From the NCBI GenBank assembly GCA_021799835.1, contig JAJYZQ010000039.1, positions 1 through 5,315 on the forward strand: 5,315 bases of DNA, read 5' to 3'. Shown here piece after piece: positions 1-4,393 of the stretch. A program made the position numbers and the translations under genes. Below the pieces are notes generated by a model. The model did not search any database. It was not told the origin of the DNA and was given only the letters and a program-made list of their open reading frames with translations. The stretch is from a bacterium (GTDB lineage Bacteria > Patescibacteriota > Minisyncoccia > JAJYZQ01). Within the stretch, counting starts at the first letter, position 1. Every line of letters starts with the position of its first letter.

Positions 1-1
1 C

Positions 2-172
2 TATCTGTGTCTGGTCATTGCGCTGGTGTTCCAACCTTCCCAGGTTCAAGCGGTTATCGTTCCTTTGCGGCATGCTATGGAAGCGGCGTTTTTTCTCGCA
101 GTATGTGGAGTGTCTGGCCTTGTACTCGGGATGTATAATGTCGCTCGCCACATCTGCTATAGCCGTCAATGA
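2..172 (+). CDS. C-terminal end of an unrecognised membrane protein (partial)
   Basis: The frame starting at base 2 is open from the window edge to a TGA at 170-172 and gives 56 residues. The first ten residues (YLCLVIALVF) and a later stretch of about 20 (AAFFLAVCGVSGLVLGMYNV) are hydrophobic. The protein ends in a short basic tail (ARHICYSRQ). This is the pattern of one or two membrane helices with a cytoplasmic C-terminus. The start lies outside the window and no family is recognisable. The frame starting at base 3 is also open, to 198, but its translation is a Cys/Arg/Trp-rich mixture without membrane pattern, so I prefer this frame. A strong rho-independent terminator begins 35 bp after the stop, which supports a gene ending here on this strand. 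The layout (small membrane protein, then its own terminator) matches the next two genes. Confidence 0.5.
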   Translation, partial: YLCLVIALVFQPSQVQAVIVPLRHAMEAAFFLAVCGVSGLVLGMYNVARHICYSRQ

Positions 173-206
173 GCAAAGCCAAAGAGCAACCGCGTAGTAC
201 CTTGTG

Positions 207-236
207 AAGCCCCGTCATTCTGGCGGGGCTTTTGTT
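207..236 (+). terminator. Rho-independent terminator of the leftmost gene
   Basis: An 8-bp perfect stem AAGCCCCG (207-214) / CGGGGCTT (224-231) encloses a 9-nt loop and runs into TTTTGTTT. The GC-rich stem plus U-tract is a textbook intrinsic terminator. It closes the partial gene ending at 172. Confidence 0.88.
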
Positions 237-258
237 TATTTATCATCTTGACTTTGTC

Positions 259-339
259 ATCCTAAACCTGCCTACCCGCTTCAAGATTCCCGCTTTCGCG
301 GGCCTGCTTGCCGGTAGGCAGGAATGCTTGTTTTAGGAT
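259..339. repeat. Nested inverted-repeat element, probably a dispersed intergenic repeat
   Basis: Three inverted repeats lie inside each other. The outer arms are ATCCTAAA (259-266) and TTTAGGAT (332-339). The middle arms are CCTGCCTACC (267-276) and GGTAGGCAGG (313-322), perfect over 10 bp. The inner hairpin is CCCGC-TTTC-GCGGG (289-302). Bases 323-331 bulge out. The element is noncoding and sits between a terminator and a promoter. Units of the type CCTGCCTACCGG and CCCGCTTTCGCGGG resemble REP-like repeats common between genes in Parcubacteria-like genomes (remembered resemblance, not searched). It is far larger than a terminator and has no clean U-tract, although TTTT at 331-334 lies within the right arm. 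Whether it moves or acts in RNA cannot be told from one copy. Confidence 0.72.
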
Positions 340-346
340 TTCATAC

Positions 347-375
347 TTGACATATTGCTATTTTAATTATATAAC
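347..375 (+). promoter_or_regulatory. Near-consensus sigma70 promoter for the 122-aa membrane protein
   Basis: A perfect -35 TTGACA (347-352) is followed by a 17-bp AT-rich spacer and a -10 of TATAAC (370-375). The predicted transcription start is near 382, giving a leader of about 23 nt that contains the ribosome-binding site. The promoter lies directly downstream of the nested repeat. Confidence 0.85.
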
Positions 376-390
376 TCCTTATTCCACATA

Positions 391-396
391 AGGAGG
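391..396 (+). promoter_or_regulatory. Strong Shine-Dalgarno site for the gene at 405
   Basis: AGGAGG sits 8 nt before the ATG at 405, within the leader string AGGAGGGATT. It fixes the ATG at 405 as the start rather than the in-frame ATGs at 423 and 429. Confidence 0.85.
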
Positions 397-404
397 GATT
401 TGCT

Positions 405-773
405 ATGCGTGACCGTGGTGCCATGGTAATGTTGGATCCTGACAAAAGTCGACAGATCTCACCTGATGGTGTGGTTGCTCGACAGACTACCGCAGTGGAG
501 CGCGATGAACTCCTGCTCGCCCAGATCAAGGGCTGGAAGGATTCGTTCATTGAGAAGCCAACAACCGGCGTTCTGCTGATCGTCATCGGTGGAGCAGGAT
601 TCGCACTGTTCACCGGTCCGTTGATGGGGCTTCTGGCGACCTGTGGCCTGTCTGTCTCTACCTCTACGCTTATCGGTGGAAAGCTGCTGACCCTCGGCAT
701 TGCCTATGGTGGTGGTGTTATGACGATTGACGGCATTCAAAACGCGCGCCGGCGGTTCTCGCGCAAAAAGTAG
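405..773 (+). CDS. Small two-helix membrane protein of unknown function (122 aa)
   Basis: I do not recognise the family. Residues 1-50 are polar and charged (MRDRGAMVML then acidic and basic residues, with VERDELLLAQIKGWKDSF amphipathic). Two hydrophobic segments follow at about 54-78 (VLLIVIGGAGFALF core) and 86-107 (LIGGKLLTLGIAYGGG core), both rich in glycine. The tail is strongly basic (NARRRFSRKK), predicting both termini in the cytoplasm. There is no signal peptide, cysteine pair or enzyme motif. The start is set by AGGAGG 8 nt upstream, and a near-consensus promoter and a strong terminator bracket the gene, so it is a monocistronic, probably well expressed unit. It shares its leader string with the next gene but no obvious protein similarity. 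A holin-like or stress-related helical-hairpin membrane protein would fit the topology, but nothing shows it. Confidence 0.82.
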   Translation: MRDRGAMVMLDPDKSRQISPDGVVARQTTAVERDELLLAQIKGWKDSFIEKPTTGVLLIVIGGAGFALFTGPLMGLLATCGLSVSTSTLIGGKLLTLGIAYGGGVMTIDGIQNARRRFSRKK

Positions 774-804
774 CTCCTTAAGCAGTGCAATGCGCATCGC
801 TTTC

Positions 805-835
805 AGCCCCACGGTTCCGCCGTGGGGTTTTCTTT
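805..835 (+). terminator. Rho-independent terminator after the 122-aa gene
   Basis: An 8-bp perfect stem CCCCACGG (807-814) / CCGTGGGG (820-827) with a 5-nt loop is followed by TTTTCTTT. It lies 32 bp after the TAG at 771-773 and separates this unit from the next promoter, whose -35 begins seven bases past the U-tract. Confidence 0.92.
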
Positions 836-841
836 AAGTAC

Positions 842-870
842 TTGACACTATTTATAAATAGTTGTATAAT
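842..870 (+). promoter_or_regulatory. Perfect-consensus sigma70 promoter for the 166-aa membrane protein
   Basis: TTGACA (842-847), a spacer of exactly 17 bp, and TATAAT (865-870) match the sigma70 consensus at all twelve positions. Transcription should start near 877, giving a leader of about 26 nt. A promoter this strong is usually either constitutive or held down by a repressor. The palindromes overlapping it favour the second possibility. Confidence 0.93.
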
Positions 871-878
871 AGTACTAT
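847..878. promoter_or_regulatory. Candidate operator: two palindromes over the promoter spacer and start site
   Basis: ACTATTTATAAATAGT (847-862) is a perfect 16-bp palindrome filling most of the -35/-10 spacer. ATAGTACTAT (869-878) is a second perfect 10-bp palindrome across the end of the -10 and the predicted start site. The half-site ACTAT or its complement ATAGT begins at 847, 858 and 869, in steps of 11 bp (about one helical turn), and again at 874. This is the geometry expected for a dimeric repressor covering the promoter. No regulator gene is visible in the window, and AT-rich palindromes of this size can arise by chance. Confidence 0.5.
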
Positions 879-887
879 CAAGCTTAG

Positions 888-893
888 AGGAGG
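888..893 (+). promoter_or_regulatory. Shine-Dalgarno site deciding a TTG start
   Basis: AGGAGG (888-893, inside AGAGGAGGG) stands 9 nt before TTG at 903. The first ATG after it (911) is in another frame, whose translation has no membrane pattern and stops at 1198. The site therefore supports the TTG start. The string AGGAGGGATT is identical to that of the gene at 405. Confidence 0.82.
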
Positions 894-902
894 GATTGTT
901 CC

Positions 903-1403
903 TTGAGTAAATGGACGGGAAGGAAGAAGTATCGGAGCAGCAGGGTCCAGCGCTTAGCAACCACCCTGGGAGTCAGTGGAACCGTTGTGGTGATAAGTGG
1001 CGTTATAGCGCTTACCACCCTACGCACCATCTGGCTGCCGATCACGTGCGGCGTTCTCTTTCTCTTGAGTGGCTTCATTGCCACGCTTGCAGGGAGAAAA
1101 ATCCGGAAAATCGTTGCGCCAGAGCCTATCAGCCGCGAAGAGCGACTGGAGTGGATCACTGGTGTCGGTGGAGTGGTCTCGGCTCTCGGATTCCTTGAGG
1201 TGCTCCTATGGGTCTGGACGAGATACGATCCAGACTATGCGAGAATGCCCGTGACCAGTATCGCTTATCCGGTGGTAGGCAAACCATCGCCGGAGGCGAT
1301 TCTCATCATTGGCGTTGTCGTAGTGATCATGAGCACCGTCGCCATTATTGCGGAGCAGCGACTGGAAAAGCTGCGCCGCGATGTAAACCCCCACTTTCAG
1401 TGA
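903..1403 (+). CDS. Four-helix membrane protein of unknown function (166 aa, TTG start)
   Basis: I do not recognise the family. The N-terminus is highly basic (MSKWTGRKKYRSSRVQR), as for a cytoplasmic N-in end. Four hydrophobic stretches follow at about 21-40, 44-64, 85-106 and 131-150. A basic patch (GRKIRK, 64-69) and a charged loop (SREERLEW, 77-84) sit between helices 2 and 3. A loop of about 24 residues (TRYDPDYARMPVTSIAYPVVGKPSP) lies between helices 3 and 4 and should face outside. The tail is charged (EQRLEKLRRD), so both ends are probably cytoplasmic. No catalytic motif is visible. TTG is chosen because of the strong AGGAGG 9 nt upstream and because this frame alone is hydrophobic. 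The last codons and the stop lie inside the terminator stem. The gene is a single-gene unit under a perfect-consensus promoter with candidate operator palindromes. Confidence 0.82.
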   Translation: MSKWTGRKKYRSSRVQRLATTLGVSGTVVVISGVIALTTLRTIWLPITCGVLFLLSGFIATLAGRKIRKIVAPEPISREERLEWITGVGGVVSALGFLEVLLWVWTRYDPDYARMPVTSIAYPVVGKPSPEAILIIGVVVVIMSTVAIIAEQRLEKLRRDVNPHFQ

Positions 1404-1418
1404 AAGTGGGGGTTCTTT
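1386..1418 (+). terminator. Long-stem terminator overlapping the end of the 166-aa gene
   Basis: A 13-bp perfect stem, AACCCCCACTTTC (1386-1398) with GAAAGTGGGGGTT (1402-1414), has a 3-nt loop and is followed by CTTTC. It overlaps the coding sequence, so residues NPHFQ and the TGA stop are encoded within the hairpin. The opposite strand reads stem then TTTACAT, so it probably also ends the convergent ATPase transcript, whose stop is 33 bp away at 1447. The U-tract is weak in both directions, but the stem is strong. Confidence 0.85.
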
Positions 1419-1446
1419 CGTTGTGTCTGCGTATATTTTTTAATGA

Positions 1447-3795
1447 TCACTCGCTCTGCAACTCTTCTTGCACAGTGGAGCGCAGCTTGATCAGTTTTGT
1501 TGATTCGGTGATCTGCATCCAGAGGAAGCACCAGCCCCAGACGGCGAGGATCATCGTGAGCGGAATGCGATTCATCAGTAATCCAAAGTATGCCATAATG
1601 CTCGCTACCGCCGAAGCGCTCAAGGTAGCAATAATAACCTGTTTGCTGGGAAGAAACCGCCACCAGTGTTCAGTAGTGTGCGCCACATAGACCAGCATAT
1701 CGCCGGAAATGATAAGCTTGAGGAAAAAAGCGGTTTGGATAATATTCAACGGGTAGTGATTGATCCACAAGAAGAAGAATAAGATCAAGCTATTACATAT
1801 GCCCGCCAAGCCAAAGAGCAAACCCCTGCCAAATCGTTCTTTCGTGTTCATTTTTTCCGGCTTGGTCACATATTTTACATGGTTGAAGGCCAGCGATATG
1901 ATCGGCAGATCATTCAGGAATGCAATAATGATCAATTGCAGCGGAGAGAGCGGATAATTTTTGATAATAATGCCCAAAACAAAAACGGTGATGATCAGGC
2001 GAAAGCTTTCAGATATCCGGTACAAGGAATAACTATACAGGCGGGCAAAGATCTTTCGTGCTTCAATAAACGCATCCTTAATGACGCCAATGCCATACGA
2101 GAGCAACACAATATCCGCAGCGCTCTTGAGTGCATCCACGGCATTTTTTACAGCAATACCAATATCTGACGCTTTGACCGCGGGAATATCATTTACACCG
2201 TCACCGGTCATCGCAGTAAGGTATTTTTTCTTGGAGAGCTCCAGAATGTCCAATTTATCTTTTGGCAATACTTCAGCAAATGCCGCAGTGCGACTAAATG
2301 CATCAAAATCCATTGCACCTTGGGCGAAATCTTTACGAGTCACCACATCGCCCTTCATACCAAGCTCTTCAACGTCACTTTTAGCAATAGCGTAATTGTC
2401 ACCGGTGATCATCTTGGTGCCAATGCCATTATTGCGCATAAAGTCCAATATATCTTTTGCATTAGACACCAGGGGATCGGCAAGCGCAATCAGGCCGATC
2501 AGTGCCATATCTTTTTCTTCCGTGCCGGGCTTGATCGCAACGCCCAACATCCGATATCCTTTTTGTGCTGCAGCATCCAATTCATACTGGAATTTGTTGG
2601 CATCATACGAAGCGGAGTCAGACAGTTCTTGAATAATCTGTGGTGCGCCGACGGTTATGGTGTACGTAATGCCGTCTATAGTTGCTTGTGCAGTTTCCCG
2701 TTTGCGTTCAGAATCGGCAGGGATAAAAGATGCTGCGGGCGACATCGCGATGCCGAGCGCTTTGCTTTTTGCAGCGATAGCCGCATCAATGGCGTTTTTC
2801 TCCCATTCCTGGGCTGCTGCGGCTGCATACGTCATCAATTGCTGTTCGGAATAATTGCCCAAGAGAACGATGTGTGCTACGGAGATCTTATTTTCCGTTA
2901 ATGTGCCGGTCTTGTCCGTGAGCAGCATTTGGATGTTTGCAAGATTTTCCAGTGCTGAAAGCCGCCGGACAATAACTTTCTTTTCTGCAAGGCGCCGCGC
3001 GCCGATCTGCAGAATCAGTGTCATTACCGTAGGGAGCGCTATCGGTATGCCGGAGATGAGCAATCCCAGATCCAGGCGAAGCAGGTCAAGAAAGGGAAAA
3101 TGATTCAGGAGAAAATATGCAGTAAGAATAGCTGCTGCGCTGAGCGCTATGATCATCAGGAATTTTGAAATAGACAGAATGTCGCGTTCCAAGTCGCTGC
3201 GTTTGGTGTACCGTTCCACGAGTAGCAGTGTTTTGCCGAAGTAGGTTTTTTTGCCGGTTGCAGTGATCTGCGCATGGCCGAATCCTTGAGTGACAAATGT
3301 TCCGGAGTAGAGTGTATCGCCGATATTTTTGCTTTGTGGCAATGATTCACCGGTAACCGTGGATTGGTTGATGCTGAGAATATTTTGGTCCAGCACTTTG
3401 GCGTCTGCCGGGATAAGGTCGCCGACAGAAATTTCAATAACATCATCCGGCACCAGATCTCCAGAAGGAATTTTTACCCATTTGCCGTCGCGGAGAACCT
3501 TTACCATCACCACAAGCTTCTTCTGCAATTCAGCGATAGCATTGTCCGCTTGGTGCTCCTGCCATGTCTGCACGCCGAAATTTAACAGTGTAAGAGCAAC
3601 GATAAAATAGAAGTCAAAAAACTTGCCTAAAAATAACGACAAAAAGGCCGCAGCAAGCAGCATAAGAGTGATCGGGGAGATGAGCCACGAAAAAAACTTT
3701 TTCCAAAAACTCTTCTTTTCTTCTTCCAGAATATTTTTTCCGTATCGCTGTTCTTTTTCTTGCGCTTGGGCTGTGGTTAATCCTTGATACGGCAT
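1447..3795 (-). CDS. P-type ATPase, P3A plasma-membrane H+-ATPase type (782 aa)
   Basis: This complete pump should export H+ across the cell membrane using ATP. Order: cytoplasmic N-terminus (1-33); M1/M2 about 34-80; actuator domain with TVTGES (146-151); M3/M4 about 210-265 with GIPIALPT (249-256); phosphorylation site DKTGTLT (294-300, acceptor D294); nucleotide domain to about 435; MITGDN (462-467); TGDGVND (530-536); M5-M10 about 586-765. The M4 string, the short N domain and overall length fit P3A (TIGR01647 type) rather than Ca2+ or heavy-metal pumps, and there are no N-terminal metal-binding CxxC domains. By remembered alignment with plant AHA2, N72, R599 and D629 match N106, R655 and D684, which are tied to proton transport. 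Odd points: the nucleotide-site KGAP reads VGAP (V382), and the tail after M10 is only about 17 residues, so the plant/fungal regulatory domain is absent. An extended -10 promoter lies upstream, but no Shine-Dalgarno site is visible before the ATG. The gene stands alone and converges on the 166-aa gene. Confidence 0.93.
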   Translation of the reverse strand: MPYQGLTTAQAQEKEQRYGKNILEEEKKSFWKKFFSWLISPITLMLLAAAFLSLFLGKFFDFYFIVALTLLNFGVQTWQEHQADNAIAELQKKLVVMVKVLRDGKWVKIPSGDLVPDDVIEISVGDLIPADAKVLDQNILSINQSTVTGESLPQSKNIGDTLYSGTFVTQGFGHAQITATGKKTYFGKTLLLVERYTKRSDLERDILSISKFLMIIALSAAAILTAYFLLNHFPFLDLLRLDLGLLISGIPIALPTVMTLILQIGARRLAEKKVIVRRLSALENLANIQMLLTDKTGTLTENKISVAHIVLLGNYSEQQLMTYAAAAAQEWEKNAIDAAIAAKSKALGIAMSPAASFIPADSERKRETAQATIDGITYTITVGAPQIIQELSDSASYDANKFQYELDAAAQKGYRMLGVAIKPGTEEKDMALIGLIALADPLVSNAKDILDFMRNNGIGTKMITGDNYAIAKSDVEELGMKGDVVTRKDFAQGAMDFDAFSRTAAFAEVLPKDKLDILELSKKKYLTAMTGDGVNDIPAVKASDIGIAVKNAVDALKSAADIVLLSYGIGVIKDAFIEARKIFARLYSYSLYRISESFRLIITVFVLGIIIKNYPLSPLQLIIIAFLNDLPIISLAFNHVKYVTKPEKMNTKERFGRGLLFGLAGICNSLILFFFLWINHYPLNIIQTAFFLKLIISGDMLVYVAHTTEHWWRFLPSKQVIIATLSASAVASIMAYFGLLMNRIPLTMILAVWGWCFLWMQITESTKLIKLRSTVQEELQSE

Positions 3796-3825
3796 AACAG
3801 ATGAGAAGTAATGCTACAAGATGCT

Positions 3826-3854
3826 ATTATATCATACGTCTATGCATTTGTGTA
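3826..3854 (-). promoter_or_regulatory. Extended -10 promoter for the proton ATPase
   Basis: Read on the - strand, TATAAT (3826-3831) is preceded by TGA, an extended -10. A 17-bp spacer leads back to TACACA (3849-3854), a 4/6 match to the -35. Transcription should begin near 3819, giving a leader of about 24 nt with no Shine-Dalgarno sequence, unlike the strong AGGAGG leaders of the left-hand genes. Confidence 0.7.
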
Positions 3855-3946
3855 CCACAGGGAAGCACATACCAATAAACATTCAGGAATATATAACCTA
3901 CGCCTCTCTCTATCATTATGGTTCATAAAAAAATAATGCACCACAT

Positions 3947-3975
3947 TTACCATATATTTCAGTATATGATATACT
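3947..3975 (+). promoter_or_regulatory. Extended -10 promoter, palindromic, before the microprotein
   Basis: TATACT (3970-3975) preceded by TGA forms an extended -10, with TTACCA (3947-3952) as a 4/6 match to the -35 at a 17-bp spacing. The -10 is embedded in a perfect inverted repeat AGTATAT-G-ATATACT (3961-3975). The string TATGATATA(A/C)T is shared with the divergent ATPase promoter. Predicted start is near 3982, about 48 nt before the microprotein ATG. Confidence 0.55.
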
Positions 3976-4029
3976 ATATGAAAGGTCGCGGTATTTATGT
4001 AACGCCGCCTACTCGCGGTACTCATAATT

Positions 4030-4116
4030 ATGGACGACAACAAGCCAACATGCCAGAAATGCGGGCATAAGCATAACCCCGGGGAACCGTGTGGTGAATG
4101 CAATTGTGAAGGATAG
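4030..4116 (+). CDS. 28-aa zinc-ribbon-like microprotein
   Basis: A short frame from ATG (4030) to TAG (4116) encodes 28 residues: a charged start MDDNKPT, then C8-x2-C11-G-H13-K-H15, the turn NPGEP, and C21-x2-C24-N-C26. Two CxxC knuckles, with a further Cys and two His, are the ligand pattern of a minimal zinc ribbon. So dense a pattern in a 28-codon frame is unlikely by chance. The role is unknown; metal binding, RNA or protein contact, or redox activity are all possible. An extended -10 promoter lies about 55 bp upstream, and a GC-rich hairpin follows 17 bp after the stop. No Shine-Dalgarno site is visible, as for the ATPase. It is too short for most gene callers. I recall similar Cys-rich short hypotheticals in uncultured bacteria but cannot name a family. 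Confidence 0.65.
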   Translation: MDDNKPTCQKCGHKHNPGEPCGECNCEG

Positions 4117-4132
4117 CAGAGAAAACTTCGCT

Positions 4133-4175
4133 TCGGCGGGCGGAATTCCCCCCGAACCTCCCTTCCGCCCGCCGA
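4133..4175. repeat. GC-rich hairpin repeat downstream of the microprotein
   Basis: A 13-bp perfect inverted repeat, TCGGCGGGCGGAA (4133-4145) with TTCCGCCCGCCGA (4163-4175), encloses a 17-nt C-rich loop. It is much richer in GC than the sequence just upstream. No U-tract follows directly, so it is not a simple terminator, though it could stop or stabilise the microprotein transcript. Its composition suggests a dispersed REP-like intergenic element, distinct in sequence from the one at 259-339. Confidence 0.7.
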
Positions 4176-4188
4176 GCCAATCGCGCGC

Positions 4189-4208
4189 AAAATCAGTTCG
4201 GATTTTTT
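4189..4208 (+). terminator. Weak terminator-like hairpin
   Basis: AAAATC (4189-4194) and GATTTT (4201-4206) form a 6-bp AT-rich stem with a 6-nt loop, running into T6 (4203-4208). Alone the stem is too weak for confident termination. Behind the GC hairpin ending at 4175 it supplies the missing U-tract, so the two may act together to end the microprotein transcript. Confidence 0.35.
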
Positions 4209-4221
4209 CAAATACGCACAA

Positions 4222-4264
4222 CCATTATTAATAGGACAGCAAATTGCTGTCCTATTAATAATGG
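4222..4264. repeat. Perfect 43-bp palindrome, probable terminator of the tRNA
   Basis: Arms of 21 bp (4222-4242 and 4244-4264) pair perfectly around the single central base 4243. The GC-rich core is GGACAGCAA/TTGCTGTCC, flanked by AT-rich TATTAATAAT. On the - strand the palindrome begins exactly with the CCA that ends tRNA-Ser, so in the precursor the CCA could pair with the far TGG. Downstream of the tRNA it most likely acts as an intrinsic terminator, with the AT arm standing in for the U-tract, and it could work on both strands. Confidence 0.85.
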
Positions 4265-4347
4265 CGGAGGGTAGAGGACTCGAACCCCTAAGGGCTTGCG
4301 CCCACCGGTTTTCAAGACCGGCGCAATAGCCATTCTGCCAACCCTCC
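4262..4347 (-). tRNA. trnS-UGA: tRNA-Ser(UGA) with encoded CCA
   Basis: Read on the - strand, the acceptor stem GGAGGGT pairs with ACCCTCC, followed by discriminator G (4265) and encoded CCA (4262-4264). The D stem is GCAG/TTGC. The anticodon stem CCGGT/ACCGG holds loop CTTGAAA, giving anticodon UGA, which reads UCA and other UCN serine codons. A long variable arm (GGGC-GCAA-GCCC) marks it as class II, as serine requires. The T arm is AGGGG-TTCGAGT-CCTCT with one G-U pair. No intron is present. It lies 65 bp after the trigger factor stop on the same strand with no clear promoter between, so it may be co-transcribed or use an unrecognised promoter. Confidence 0.97.
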
Positions 4348-4352
4348 AGACA

Positions 4353-4393
4353 ATCCCGCTAACCATAAAAGATCAGATAGAGTTTGGCGGGAT
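4353..4393 (-). other. Hairpin between trigger factor and tRNA-Ser
   Basis: ATCCCGC (4353-4359) and GCGGGAT (4387-4393) form a 7-bp perfect inverted repeat, extendable by three more pairs including one G-U, with a loop of about 21-27 nt. On the - strand it follows the trigger factor stop and is followed only by TTGTCT before the tRNA. It could be a weak terminator or a processing signal in a trigger factor/tRNA transcript. The poor U-tract keeps confidence low. Confidence 0.4.

Larger units (their letters stand above)
3796..4029. other. Divergent intergenic region between the ATPase and the microprotein
   Basis: This 234-bp stretch separates the leftward ATPase from the rightward microprotein. 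It holds one candidate promoter for each. Bases 3855-3946 between the promoters are AT-rich with no gene, hairpin or repeat that I can support. Between the right promoter and the microprotein start, CGCGGTA occurs twice as a direct repeat (3987-3993 and 4014-4020) with no evident function. Longer open frames crossing the region on either strand lack ribosome sites and protein-like composition. Confidence 0.5.

Noticed and set aside
3..198. Open frame in phase 3 at the left edge, longer than the one annotated
   Set aside because: Its translation is rich in Cys, Trp, Arg and Ser with no membrane or domain pattern, and it runs almost into the terminator. The phase-2 frame has clear hydrophobic segments and a basic tail.
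259..339. CRISPR repeat or riboswitch
   Set aside because: There is one copy only and no spacer series. The nested arms fit a REP-like element and no known aptamer core is recognisable.
911..1198. ATG frame inside the 166-aa gene
   Set aside because: It is polar and His/Arg/Cys-rich, a shadow of the hydrophobic frame that uses the TTG at 903.
1447..3795. Ca2+ (P2) or metal (P1B) ATPase
   Set aside because: There is no CPC or CPx motif in M4 and no heavy-metal domain. GIPIALPT, the short N domain and the M2/M5/M6 Asn/Arg/Asp set point to P3A.
3978..4070. Possible 30-residue frame MKGRGIYVTPPTRG... overlapping the microprotein in another frame
   Set aside because: It has no ribosome-binding site and no motif, and would begin right at the predicted transcription start. 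The Cys-rich frame explains the region better.
3840..4221. Minus-strand frames of 70-123 codons opposite the microprotein
   Set aside because: Their translations are irregular, they run through the GC hairpin repeat, and no promoter or Shine-Dalgarno site precedes them.
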